DNA of 64,000 nucleotides. Source: Mucilaginibacter inviolabilis. GTDB taxonomy: Bacteria > Bacteroidota > Bacteroidia > Sphingobacteriales > Sphingobacteriaceae. The notes under the pieces are model-generated. The model searched no databases. It worked only from the letters and a program-made list of their open reading frames with translations, and had not been told where the DNA came from. This document shows positions 9,132 through 16,843 of this stretch, in pieces (position 1 is the first letter of the stretch; each line of letters opens with the position of its first letter). The stretch is from the NCBI RefSeq assembly GCF_011089895.1, contig NZ_JAANAT010000001.1, positions 930,001 through 994,000 of the forward strand, read 5' to 3'. Made by a program: the position numbers and the translations under genes.

Positions 9132-9848
9132 ATGCAAAAGTGTATATTCAATTGGAGCGGGGGGAAGGATAGCGCATTAGCCTTGTACTATTGCCTGCAG
9201 AACCCTGATCTGGAGATCAGATATCTGGTTACCACCATCAATGATGCGGCCGACAGGATATCCATGCACGGCGTGCGTACAGAGCTTCTGATCAAACAGG
9301 CAGAAAGTATCGGCATCCCGCTATATCAAATCCGTCTGCCCGAGATGCCCGGTATGCAGGAGTACGATGAGGTGATGCATCGCCATCTGACACATTTTAA
9401 AAGCGAAGGCATCACCCATGCCATTTTTGGCGATATATTTTTAGAAGACCTGAAAGCTTACCGTGATGCCCGCCTGGGCGAGGTGAGAATGCAAGGGATA
9501 TACCCATTATGGAAACGTGACACCAGCAAACTGATCAGCGAATTTTTGAGCCTTGGTTTCGGCACTGTTATAGCCTGCACACAGGAACGTTTGGAGCGCA
9601 TAGTAGGGAAGGAGATCAGTCCCGAGCTGATTGATGCCTTACCCGACGATGTAGACGTTTGCGGTGAGAATGGCGAGTTCCATACCTTCACTTTTAAGGG
9701 CCCGATTTTTAAAAATGCTATACCCTACAAAACCGGAGTAAAGATTTTTAAGGAATACAAAGCCCCTAAAAATGCCGATGATTCCTGTGTTTCGCCAACC
9801 GATCAAAAACGTTCCGGATTTTGGTATTGTGACCTTATTTCGGCTTAA
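9132..9848 (+). CDS. Dph6-like diphthine--ammonia ligase family, PP-loop ATPase
   Basis: A 238-aa adenine-nucleotide alpha hydrolase. The PP-loop SGGKDS is at residues 9-14 and the C-terminal family motif ENGEFHTF lies near residue 180. Eukaryotic and archaeal members amidate diphthine on elongation factor 2, but bacteria lack diphthamide, so the bacterial substrate is unknown; an ATP-dependent amidation or thiolation-type reaction is the most that the fold supports. It is a lone gene, with the next gene convergent. Confidence 0.85.
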   Translation: MQKCIFNWSGGKDSALALYYCLQNPDLEIRYLVTTINDAADRISMHGVRTELLIKQAESIGIPLYQIRLPEMPGMQEYDEVMHRHLTHFKSEGITHAIFGDIFLEDLKAYRDARLGEVRMQGIYPLWKRDTSKLISEFLSLGFGTVIACTQERLERIVGKEISPELIDALPDDVDVCGENGEFHTFTFKGPIFKNAIPYKTGVKIFKEYKAPKNADDSCVSPTDQKRSGFWYCDLISA

Positions 9849-9855
9849 CATCCCA

Positions 9856-10011
9856 TTTATTTGGCAAAAATGGTCGCAGAATTAAATTTTTTGAAATATC
9901 ATAACTACTTATTTTACAATATATTAAGTGTAAAATATAAAGTAATGATGTAATTTATTGGCAATAGAAGATTGTTTTTAGCCTGAAAATAATCATTTTG
10001 GCCAAATAAAA
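9856..10011. repeat. Nested inverted repeats between convergent genes
   Basis: An outer pair (9856-9872 and 9994-10011, about 16 of 18 matching, word TTTATTTGGC) encloses a perfect 9-bp inner pair TATTTTACA / TGTAAAATA at 9910-9918 and 9929-9937. It fills most of the gap between two converging genes, so it may act as a bidirectional terminator although it lacks GC-rich stems. Confidence 0.5.
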
Positions 10012-10064
10012 TTCTGTTTTAAAGCCTATTTAAAATTAAGTATCTGTATTTTAAATAGTTGTAA

Positions 10065-10313
10065 TTAGTAATTGTATCGATAGTACGACTCTTTGAAGTC
10101 TTTTCGCATTTCGGTAAAGCGGGTGGCTACTGTTTTCAGAAACTCTTCGTCGAGCAATTCAAAAACACTGTTCACGCCATCGGTCAAATCCATTTCGGGT
10201 ATTTTGTAACTCTGTTCCAGTGCTCCCTGCTCTATCTTCACAATAAACTTTTGGTTCATATTCAGGATAGATATTTTAAAATCGGGGTGTGGTAGTTCGG
10301 CAATAATTCTCAT
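10065..10313 (-). CDS. Conserved-looking hypothetical protein, 82 aa
   Basis: A small acidic cytosolic protein without signal peptide or membrane segment (MRIIAELPHPDFKISILNMN at the start, MRKDFKESYYRYNY at the end). Codon use and composition look like those of its neighbours, and the start is clean, so I accept it as a gene. No family is recognised with confidence. It is followed on its 3' side by the convergent PP-loop gene. Confidence 0.6.
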   Translation of the reverse strand: MRIIAELPHPDFKISILNMNQKFIVKIEQGALEQSYKIPEMDLTDGVNSVFELLDEEFLKTVATRFTEMRKDFKESYYRYNY

Positions 10314-10317
10314 GGTT

Positions 10318-10354
10318 ATTAATTAGTGAATTAGTGATTGATTGAATTAGTGAG
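10318..10354. repeat. Single arm of the AATTAGTGA-word repeat
   Basis: AATTAGTGA-type words are repeated with slight variation immediately upstream of the 82-aa gene's start. The orientation is opposite to the arm at 9103, so the pair would flank the 1.2-kb segment carrying the PP-loop gene and the 82-aa gene. Confidence 0.6.
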
Positions 10355-10380
10355 TTGTTTGTTGAGTAATGATTTTTGGA

Positions 10381-10536
10381 CCAAGGAGTAAGGATTTTTG
10401 AATAAAACACTTTTATGATTTTGACCTTTATCCTCAATTCTTAAATCCTTGTTCTTTGTTCCCTGAATCCTTGCTCTCAAAATCTTTGCTCCCTGAATCC
10501 TTGTTCTTTGTTCCAATGACCCTTGCTCCAAGATCC
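10381..10536. repeat. CAAGGATTC-word inverted repeat overlapping a gene end
   Basis: The right part (10433-10536) is made of repeated variants of TCCTTGTTCTTTGTTCCCTG and CCTTGCTC; the left part (10381-10401) holds the complement-like AAGGAGTAAGGATTTTTG. The right part lies inside the 3' end of the gene at 10434-11219 and supplies its last 30 or so codons. It is another example of the word-built intergenic repeats of this window. Confidence 0.65.
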
Positions 10537-11219
10537 CCAAGCGGATCTTTCCCGTGGAGCGATCCAAAACTTTCCAGTATTTTAAACCGGGCGAAAAGTT
10601 CTTCTTTGTACCAGTTTTCGCTGCGGGTAAGTTTGATCACTTCGGCATGCTCGCGGCTTTTGTAGGCAAAGTTTTTTACATCATCGAGGCTTTGCCAAAT
10701 GGAAAACGTAGCCTGGCGGTAAACAGGTGCCTCGCCTATACCAAACGAAGTTATATAACCCGGCGCACCAGTCATCAGGTTAGCTACCTCATCCACATGC
10801 GACCAAAAGTTTTTTAACCGGCTTATCCTGATCGTGGCGCGGGTAAGTACGGCTACCGGACCGGTATGCTCTTTTGCTTCAGGATTGCCAAAAGGTGTTT
10901 TACCATCCCATTTGCCATGGCTTTGCAGGGGTTCGCAAAGTACTGTCCAGCCCTCATGGCCCAATATTTTCCACCAGTTGGCGACAAAAGAACTGGCCTG
11001 GAAACGATCGAAATCTTCCCGGCTGTCCCAGCAAGCGAGCAGGCCCCATTGCTGCCAATCGGGCTGAAGATCAAAAGTGCCATTATGGCCCGAACCTAGT
11101 AGCTTATAAAAGCTACAGCCTTTTTGCAACCACATGGGCAGGCGATGTATGGCCATGGCCAGTAATGCAAAAGGGATAAAAAGTTTCCGGTATCTGACAA
11201 TGGTAAGGCTAACGATCAT
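10434..11219 (-). CDS. Spheroidene monooxygenase (CrtA)-like protein with repeat-derived tail
   Basis: A 261-aa protein whose residues about 1-228 match the CrtA-like heme/ferredoxin-type family pattern (GCSFYKLLGSG, DWQQWGLLACWDS, PVAVLTRATIRISRLKNFWSHVDEV, ATFSIWQSLDDVKNFAY). CrtA oxidises carotenoids in phototrophs; in non-phototrophic Bacteroidota the substrate is unknown. From about residue 230 the sequence turns into a low-complexity Lys/Asp/Gly/Ser tail (GTKNKDSGSKDFESKD) that is the translation of the word-repeat at 10433-10536, so the ancestral stop has probably been lost to repeat growth. No carotenoid gene is adjacent. Confidence 0.75.
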   Translation of the reverse strand: MIVSLTIVRYRKLFIPFALLAMAIHRLPMWLQKGCSFYKLLGSGHNGTFDLQPDWQQWGLLACWDSREDFDRFQASSFVANWWKILGHEGWTVLCEPLQSHGKWDGKTPFGNPEAKEHTGPVAVLTRATIRISRLKNFWSHVDEVANLMTGAPGYITSFGIGEAPVYRQATFSIWQSLDDVKNFAYKSREHAEVIKLTRSENWYKEELFARFKILESFGSLHGKDPLGDLGARVIGTKNKDSGSKDFESKDSGNKEQGFKN

Positions 11220-11453
11220 GTTTTGCTAAATAAAACATTAATTGCAAAACCCCGGCCGAAAAACTTCTTAAACCTAAAATTTTAACAATTTTCTGATCAA
11301 AAACAGGATGAAACGATTCAATAATTATCCGTTTTGATAAAGTTTTAAAGTTATTTGAACGGTTTTAACAAAATTTTGATGGTTTTGAAAACTTTAAAAA
11401 GATTTATCGGACTGATATCAAAGCTCGCCTTCTGCAGAAAGAGAGGCTAAAAA

Positions 11454-11604
11454 ATATGTCATTGCGAGTGCAGCGTGGACAACCGACCAACAGGAGCTCA
11501 TTAATGCCATAAAAACAATTAACAACATTAATAATCTCGTAGCTGTTTTTCGTCGATAAGAACGCGAGGAGATTGCTTCGTCGTTCCTTCTCGCAATGAC
11601 ATAT
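11454..11604. repeat. TGTCATTGCGAG inverted repeat in a divergent gap
   Basis: Perfect 15-bp arms ATATGTCATTGCGAG (11454-11468) and its complement (11590-11604) enclose about 120 nt. The word TGTCATTGCGAG occurs as a dispersed intergenic element in many bacterial genomes. The 509-bp gap 11220-11728 otherwise holds an AT-rich stretch (11220-11400) and the promoter at 11717; the short ORFs inside the repeat are artefacts. Confidence 0.75.
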
Positions 11605-11716
11605 AAGGAATGTACAGTGCTGATATGACAAGTAGGTATCACTTATTAAATCACAACTCTATCTGGTATTAGCCTAAATATGATACCCGGTTGATGTACT
11701 TTCTGCTATACATTGC

Positions 11717-11724
11717 TATTTTTG
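11717..11724 (+). promoter_or_regulatory. Candidate -7 box, predicts a leaderless transcript
   Basis: TATTTTTG matches TAnnTTTG and ends 4 nt before the ATG at 11729. Bacteroidota transcripts begin about 5 nt after this box, so transcription would start at or next to the start codon. The -33 element is poor (TTG at 11691, 23 nt away). Confidence 0.4.
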
Positions 11725-11728
11725 TATT

Positions 11729-12208
11729 ATGGCAGAGGATTTAAACATAACCACATCAACCAATAAAACCGAACAGTATACTACACTTATTCCGCAGATA
11801 GAAGCCTTGTTGTATGGCGAGCCCGATTTGGTGGCTAACCTGGCTAATGTGGCCGCGGCTTTAAAGGAGCAATTCAAATGGTTTTGGGTGGGATTTTATC
11901 TGGTTAAAAACAATGAGCTGGTTTTAGGTCCGTTCCAGGGCCCTGTGGCTTGCACCCGCATTGGTTTGGGTAAAGGTGTTTGCGGCGCGGCATGGCAACA
12001 AGCCAAAACGCTCGTGGTGCCCGATGTAGAAGCTTTTCCTGGGCACATTGCCTGTAGCTCGCTTTCGCAATCAGAAATTGTAGTACCTGTGTTTCATGAT
12101 GGGGAAGTGGTTGCTGTTTTGGATGTGGACAGTGAATTGCTGGATCAGTTTGATGAAACCGACGCTCAATATCTCGAACAAATTGTAAAGCTGCTGAACT
12201 TTGCATGA
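11729..12208 (+). CDS. msrC: Free methionine-(R)-sulfoxide reductase, GAF domain
   Basis: Reduces free Met-R-sulfoxide, protecting the methionine pool from oxidation. The 159-aa single GAF domain carries the three family cysteines C75, C85 and C109; their spacing of 10 and 24 residues is the same as C84, C94 and C118 of E. coli MsrC. The motifs GLGKGVCG and SLSQSEIVVP are also present. Its stop overlaps the start of the next gene by 4 nt (ATGA), so it heads a three-gene unit with the hydrolase and the DNA glycosylase. Confidence 0.93.
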   Translation: MAEDLNITTSTNKTEQYTTLIPQIEALLYGEPDLVANLANVAAALKEQFKWFWVGFYLVKNNELVLGPFQGPVACTRIGLGKGVCGAAWQQAKTLVVPDVEAFPGHIACSSLSQSEIVVPVFHDGEVVAVLDVDSELLDQFDETDAQYLEQIVKLLNFA

Positions 12209-12852
12209 GCAGGATTTACCTGATAGCGGGCCTCGGTGCCGATACCCGGGTTTATAACAATATCGACCTGCATGATCACGAGGTGATTCCTGTTGATTGG
12301 ATAGAACCTCATCAATCAGATACTTTAAACACCTATGCGCAAAAGCTTATCCATCAATACAATATACTACCAAATTCTGTTTTGATAGGTAACTCTTTAG
12401 GCGGAATGATTGCTGTGGAGATAGCTAAGCAGATTCCTGTAAAAAAAGTGATCCTGATATCGAGTATTAAAACCAACACCGAAGCGCCCGGGTATTTTAG
12501 CTTCTTCCGTACTTTGCCTGTTTATAAAATTATCCCGGGAAAATGGTTCACCTCAATGGGCTTTATGGTCAAGCCTTTATTCGGGCACATGAGCGCCGAA
12601 GACGCCTGGTTGTTTAGCGATATGCTGAAAAATTCATCACCCACCTTTGTAAAATGGGCTATGGGAGCTGTATTACATTGGAAAAACAGTGTTATCCCGC
12701 CCAATCTTTTTCATATCACCGGCGATAGAGACCTGGTGTTCTCTTTTAAGCGTATTCCCGATGCTACTGTTGTTAAAGGAGGTACCCATATCATGATATT
12801 TGATAAGGCCAAAGAGATCAATAAATTACTAAAAAATATCCTCAAAAAATGA
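12205..12852 (+). CDS. Alpha/beta hydrolase
   Basis: A 215-aa cytosolic alpha/beta-fold protein. The nucleophile elbow is GNSLGGM (Ser in LIGNSLGGMIAVEI, near residue 64) and the C-terminal His is in GGTHIMIF. The substrate cannot be told from sequence. It overlaps both neighbours by 4 nt, so translation is coupled to msrC upstream and the glycosylase downstream. Confidence 0.85.
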   Translation: MSRIYLIAGLGADTRVYNNIDLHDHEVIPVDWIEPHQSDTLNTYAQKLIHQYNILPNSVLIGNSLGGMIAVEIAKQIPVKKVILISSIKTNTEAPGYFSFFRTLPVYKIIPGKWFTSMGFMVKPLFGHMSAEDAWLFSDMLKNSSPTFVKWAMGAVLHWKNSVIPPNLFHITGDRDLVFSFKRIPDATVVKGGTHIMIFDKAKEINKLLKNILKK

Positions 12853-13451
12853 AGTTACCCGAAGCGTTTTACCTGGGTACCGATGTGGTGGCTATCAGCA
12901 AAAGTTTATTAGGTAAGTATTTGTTTACCTGTATAGATGGTGTAACTACAGGTGGTTATATTGTTGAAACAGAAGCTTATAATGGTATTGTAGATAAGGC
13001 GGCGCACTCTTATGGTAATCGGCTTACGCCACGTACCCAAACCATGTTTATGCAGGGTGGCATTGCTTATGTATACCTGTGTTATGGCATTCACGAAATG
13101 TTTAATATCGTAACTTCAACAGAAGGTCACCCTACAGCAATTCTGATCAGGGCGGTGCGTCCGACGGAAGGTATCGAGGCCATGCAGGTGCGGCGTAATA
13201 TGCCGGTGCTTAAACCAACCATCACTGCCGGTCCGGGTTCTGTGGCTAAAGCTCTGGGAATATCCCGAAACATCAATGCTATCAGTTTGCAAAGCGACAC
13301 CCTTTGGCTGGAAGATCGCGGACTGAATTTTACCGATGATCAGATAACGGTAGGTTCGCGAATAGGGGTTGCTTATGCTGCAGAAGATGCTTTGTTGCCG
13401 TATCGCTTTTATGTGAAAGGCGATGTTTATGTGAGTAAGCCGAATAAGTGA
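12849..13451 (+). CDS. 3-methyladenine DNA glycosylase, AAG/Mpg family
   Basis: Excises alkylated and deaminated purines in base excision repair. The 200-aa protein has the family signature VETEAYNGIVDKAAHSYG: Glu42 corresponds to the water-activating Glu125 of human AAG, Tyr44 to Tyr127 and His53 to His136. The block MFMQGGIAYVYLCYGIHEMFNIVT is also typical. It is the third gene of the overlapping msrC-hydrolase-glycosylase unit, which joins oxidative and alkylation damage functions. Confidence 0.93.
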   Translation: MKLPEAFYLGTDVVAISKSLLGKYLFTCIDGVTTGGYIVETEAYNGIVDKAAHSYGNRLTPRTQTMFMQGGIAYVYLCYGIHEMFNIVTSTEGHPTAILIRAVRPTEGIEAMQVRRNMPVLKPTITAGPGSVAKALGISRNINAISLQSDTLWLEDRGLNFTDDQITVGSRIGVAYAAEDALLPYRFYVKGDVYVSKPNK

Positions 13452-13473
13452 GTGGTAGTTATCCTGAAAAGGA

Positions 13474-13547
13474 TGTCATGCTGAGCTCCGTCTAATCATG
13501 GTGAGTAGGCCTCTGCGCTCAACCCTTCGACGGAGCTCATGGTGACA
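13474..13547. repeat. TGTCATGCTGA-type inverted repeat, convergent gap
   Basis: Arms TGTCATGCTGAGCTCCGTC (13474-13492) and GACGGAGCTCATGGTGACA (13529-13547) match at 16 of 19 positions. It lies between the convergent glycosylase and HxlR genes and could terminate both. The same word heads the repeat at 17761. Confidence 0.75.
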
Positions 13548-13566
13548 GGCCGCCGCCGTAAGTGAG

Positions 13567-13962
13567 TTATTTATCTACAATTTCTGACTGTTCACTAAGC
13601 GAAGAAGCTGGTTTTGGCGGATACTCAATCCCGGCTTCTTTGATCAATTCGTAGCCATATAGCATGATGTGCTCAATCAACGGTATAGCTTTCATGCCCT
13701 TGGCGGTGATGCGGTACTCTACCTTTGGCGGTACAACCGGGTAAACTGTACGCTCTATCAGTTCCTTGCTTTCCAGTTCGCGTAGCTGACTGGCTAGCAT
13801 TTTATGGGTGATATGAGGGATATCCTTTTTTAGTTCGCCATAGCGCAGTACTTTGTATTGTAATCGCCAAAGTATAGGCATTTTCCAAGTTCCGCCTATA
13901 TGATTCAGGGCGAATTCCATCGGCGTGTAATACAATTTTTTATCGTGAAAAAACTCTGGCAT
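13567..13962 (-). CDS. HxlR-family transcriptional regulator
   Basis: A 131-aa winged-helix protein with the MarR-like HxlR domain: GGTWKMPILWRLQYKVLRYGELKKDIPHITHKMLASQLRELESKELIERTVYPVVPPKVEYRIT is the complete family core. Members often sense reactive electrophiles or oxidants and repress the divergent neighbour. Here the neighbour is an AhpD-like protein, so a redox or electrophile response is likely (inference). No cysteine is visible in the core, which argues against a thiol switch of the YodB type. Confidence 0.9.
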   Translation of the reverse strand: MPEFFHDKKLYYTPMEFALNHIGGTWKMPILWRLQYKVLRYGELKKDIPHITHKMLASQLRELESKELIERTVYPVVPPKVEYRITAKGMKAIPLIEHIMLYGYELIKEAGIEYPPKPASSLSEQSEIVDK

Positions 13963-14079
13963 AAGCTAATGTTCTTAAAATCAATATACTTTCTATTTTG
14001 TGCGTATGCTACATAAAAGTGCATATCATACAGCAAAGCTGTTTCGACTTCAAATTTGCAGAAAAAACAAGTGAATGTT

Positions 14080-14493
14080 ATGGATTACAATAAAATTTCA
14101 AAGGAAGCAACTATCGGTTATTTGTATAAATCGCACACAAGCATCAGGCAGTCGGAAACCGACAATCATCTGATCGCGCTTGCGGAACTACGGGTTTCGC
14201 AGATCAATGGATGCGCTTTTTGCTGTAAATTTCATGCCAATGAACTCCGTGAATTTGGATTTGAGCAAAACCTCGTAGATCAATTGCCGGGGTGGCGATT
14301 ATCATCCGGATTTAACATCCGGCAAAAACTGGTACTGCAATGGGCAGAGGCGGTTACGCTGATGCAAAAAGATCTGCAGCTGTACAGAACGGAACTGGAA
14401 GCTCAATTTTCAGAAAAGGAGATCGTAGACTTAACCGCCAGTATCTCACTCATGAATGCCCTTAACCGCTTGCGCATAACGCTTGGGCATTAA
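14080..14493 (+). CDS. Carboxymuconolactone decarboxylase/AhpD-like protein
   Basis: A 137-aa all-helical protein with the AhpD-type redox motif in RVSQINGCAFCCKFHANEL: C-x-x-C and a nearby His, as in peroxidase-associated members. A TTG start at 14056 would add eight residues; I prefer ATG 14080, which starts at MDYNKISKEA. It is divergent from the HxlR regulator across about 117 bp that contains the inexact palindrome TATGC...GCATA, a possible operator. The likely role is thiol-dependent peroxide or quinone handling. Confidence 0.85.
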   Translation: MDYNKISKEATIGYLYKSHTSIRQSETDNHLIALAELRVSQINGCAFCCKFHANELREFGFEQNLVDQLPGWRLSSGFNIRQKLVLQWAEAVTLMQKDLQLYRTELEAQFSEKEIVDLTASISLMNALNRLRITLGH

Positions 14494-14641
14494 AATTATT
14501 GAATTAGTGATTTAGTGAATTAGTGAGTGAGGAGTGAAAAATGTTATTTGAAATTTTGTGAGTTTCTGTGCAATTGGAAAAACGCGTCAGGTATTCTTTT
14601 GACAAAATTCACTAATTCACTAAATCAATAATTCAATAATT
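14494..14641. repeat. AATTAGTGA-word inverted repeat before kynU
   Basis: Arms of 33 nt (14494-14526 and 14609-14641) match at 31-32 positions and are made of variants of the word AATTAGTGA / ATTTAGTGA / AATTATTGA. The left arm starts right after the stop of the AhpD-like gene and the right arm runs into the promoter of kynU. Copies with the same words lie at 42727 and 49942, and single arms at 9103 and 10318. Confidence 0.85.
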
Positions 14642-14648
14642 ATCTTTG
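14641..14648 (+). promoter_or_regulatory. Candidate -7 box of kynU, leaderless
   Basis: TATCTTTG matches TAnnTTTG and ends 5 nt before the ATG at 14654, so the transcript would start at the initiation codon. The box abuts the right arm of the inverted repeat. Confidence 0.4.
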
Positions 14649-14653
14649 GCTCG

Positions 14654-15934
14654 ATGAATTATCAGAATAGTTTGGCGTTTGCTTTGGAGCAGGACGCGCT
14701 TGATCCGTTAAAAAATTTCAGGAGTCGTTTTTTGATCCCGCAGCATCAGGGCGCCGACGCGGTTTATTTATGCGGCAATTCTTTGGGCCTGCAACCGGTT
14801 TCGGCAGGGAAATATATAGCCGACCAACTGGCTATCTGGCAGAACCTCGCTGTTGAGGGTTGGTTCCAGGGTGATGATCCCTGGCTTGATTATCATAAAC
14901 AGCTTTTACCCTCGATAGCCAGGATTGTTGGCGCGAAGGAAAGTGAAGTTACGGTTATGAACTCACTTACAGTAAATCTTCATTTACTGATGGTAAGTTT
15001 CTATAAACCAAATCATAAACGATTTAAAATAATCATGGAAGGCGGGGCGTTCCCCTCAGATCAGTATGCGATGGAAAGCCAGGTTCGGTTTCATGGTTTT
15101 GATCCCCAAGAGGCTATTGTCGAGATATTTCCACGTGAAGGTGAGCTTACATTGCGTACCGAAGATATCCTCCAAACTATCTATAAACATGCCGATGAGC
15201 TGGCCTTGGTTATGTTCGCCGGTATCAATTATTATACTGGTCAGCTTTTTGATATGGAAGCAATTGCTGCAGCGGCGCACGAAGCTGGCGCATACGCTGG
15301 CTTTGATCTGGCGCATGCTGCTGGTAACGTTCCGTTGAAATTGCACGACTGGGACGCTGATTTTGCCTGCTGGTGCTCGTATAAGTATATGAACTCAGGT
15401 CCGGGTGGTATCAGTGGTGTTTTTGTGCACGAAAAGCATTTTAATAATCCCGAACTAGATCGCTTTGCCGGCTGGTGGGGCTATCGCGAAGACAAGCGTT
15501 TTTTAATGGCTCCTGGCTTTGATGCGGCCAAAGGCGCCAATGGCTGGCAGGTAAGTACCAGTCCGATATTGCTCCTGGCTTTATTTAAAGCCTCTATGGT
15601 TATCTTTGATGATGCGGGTGGTATCGATATCCTTCGAGAGAAAAGCGTGGCTTTAACGGGCTATATGGGGTTTTTGATCGATGAGTTGAATAAGGAGCAG
15701 GGAGAGGAGGTGTTTAAGGTCATTACGCCAACGGATCCGCAGCAGAGAGGTTGCCAGTTATCGGTAGTTTGCAAGCGGAATGCCAGAGCTATTTTCCAAT
15801 ACCTGGCAGATAACGGTGTAATAGGCGACTGGCGCGAACCCGATGTGATCAGACTAAGCCCTGTGCCGCTTTACAACACATTCCAGGATGTGTATCAGGC
15901 TGTGCAGCAAATGGCTGCGGCGATAAAGCATTGA
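14654..15934 (+). CDS. kynU: Kynureninase
   Basis: PLP enzyme that cleaves kynurenine to anthranilate (or 3-hydroxykynurenine to 3-hydroxyanthranilate) plus alanine. At 426 aa it has the normal length; VYLCGNSLGLQP is the N-terminal signature, Asp218 and His221 lie in FDLAHAAGN, and Lys244 in CSYKYMNSGPG is the PLP lysine. No other kynurenine-pathway gene is in the window, so whether it feeds NAD synthesis or tryptophan catabolism cannot be decided. A bestrophin gene follows after 48 nt. Confidence 0.95.
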   Translation: MNYQNSLAFALEQDALDPLKNFRSRFLIPQHQGADAVYLCGNSLGLQPVSAGKYIADQLAIWQNLAVEGWFQGDDPWLDYHKQLLPSIARIVGAKESEVTVMNSLTVNLHLLMVSFYKPNHKRFKIIMEGGAFPSDQYAMESQVRFHGFDPQEAIVEIFPREGELTLRTEDILQTIYKHADELALVMFAGINYYTGQLFDMEAIAAAAHEAGAYAGFDLAHAAGNVPLKLHDWDADFACWCSYKYMNSGPGGISGVFVHEKHFNNPELDRFAGWWGYREDKRFLMAPGFDAAKGANGWQVSTSPILLLALFKASMVIFDDAGGIDILREKSVALTGYMGFLIDELNKEQGEEVFKVITPTDPQQRGCQLSVVCKRNARAIFQYLADNGVIGDWREPDVIRLSPVPLYNTFQDVYQAVQQMAAAIKH

Positions 15935-15982
15935 CTGCTGAACAAGAAATTTTTTGAATTTTGAATTTTTACTTAACAGAAA

Positions 15983-16837
15983 ATGGTTTACTATAACCCC
16001 AAAGAGTGGTTTTCTTTTATTTTCAGGATCAATAAGGCTGATACTTTACGGGAGCTTTTTCCACTGATGCTGGCCGTGGGTGCCTATGCAGGCGTGGTTA
16101 CTTATTTGCTGATAGATTTTTGGCATTTGCCTGATACTAATGTGCTGCGGAAGGTGAATTTTATTCATCAAACCATTGGCTTTGTGTTTTCGTTATTGCT
16201 GGCCTTTCGAATCAATTCGGCATATGACCGCTGGTGGGAAGGGCGCAAGATATGGGGTAGCCTGGTAAACAGCAGTCGCAATCTGGCCATTAAGCTGAAG
16301 CACCTGGTTGGTGAAAATGATGCGGCGTTTTTTAACTACGCCATACCACTTTTCGCGCGATCGCTTCGGGATCATTTAAGAGATAAATATGTACCGGAGG
16401 AATCTGAATTTATAACCATTGATCCGGGTAAGCATGTACCCAATCAAGTAGCCTCGGCTATTATCGAAAATGTGTACAGGCTCAATAAAAGTGGTGTAAT
16501 TAACCCGGAGCAATTATTTAGTATAACTACAGAAATAACTTCATTTACAGATATTTGTGGTGGATGCGAGCGTATCAAAAAAACACCTATTCCTTTTTCT
16601 TATAATGTGTTTATCAAGAAATTTATTTTCACTTATATCATGACGCTGCCCTTTACCTGGGCCTTTGATTTGAAGTATTTTATTATCCCCGTGATTGCTT
16701 TTGTACTGTTTGTTTTTGCCAGTATTGAAATATTGGCCGAGGAGATTGAAGATCCATTTGGCTATGATGCCAACGACTTGCCTTTGGATAGTATCTGCGA
16801 TAATATCAGGAAGCATGTGGGAGAGATATTGGCTTAG
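15983..16837 (+). CDS. Bestrophin-family (UPF0187) channel
   Basis: A 284-aa membrane protein. It begins MVYYNPKEWFSFIFRI and contains RINSAYDRWWEGRKIWGSLVNSSRNLA, the hallmark of bacterial bestrophins, which form pentameric ion channels. Four hydrophobic segments are visible (about residues 30-48, 62-80, 215-232, 236-255). EDPFGYDANDLPLD near the end is a further family signature. It sits between kynU and the deacetylase gene, which starts 6 nt after its stop. Confidence 0.9.
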   Translation: MVYYNPKEWFSFIFRINKADTLRELFPLMLAVGAYAGVVTYLLIDFWHLPDTNVLRKVNFIHQTIGFVFSLLLAFRINSAYDRWWEGRKIWGSLVNSSRNLAIKLKHLVGENDAAFFNYAIPLFARSLRDHLRDKYVPEESEFITIDPGKHVPNQVASAIIENVYRLNKSGVINPEQLFSITTEITSFTDICGGCERIKKTPIPFSYNVFIKKFIFTYIMTLPFTWAFDLKYFIIPVIAFVLFVFASIEILAEEIEDPFGYDANDLPLDSICDNIRKHVGEILA

Positions 16838-16843
16838 TAGGGT

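Noticed and set aside
10554..11179. Several plus-strand ORFs across the CrtA-like gene
   Set aside because: The minus-strand frame carries the family motifs along its whole length; the others are shadows in GC-richer DNA.
11404..11642. Two overlapping ORFs with ICHCEKERRSN and VIARRNDEAIS
   Set aside because: They are translations of the TGTCATTGCGAG dispersed repeat, a known source of false genes.
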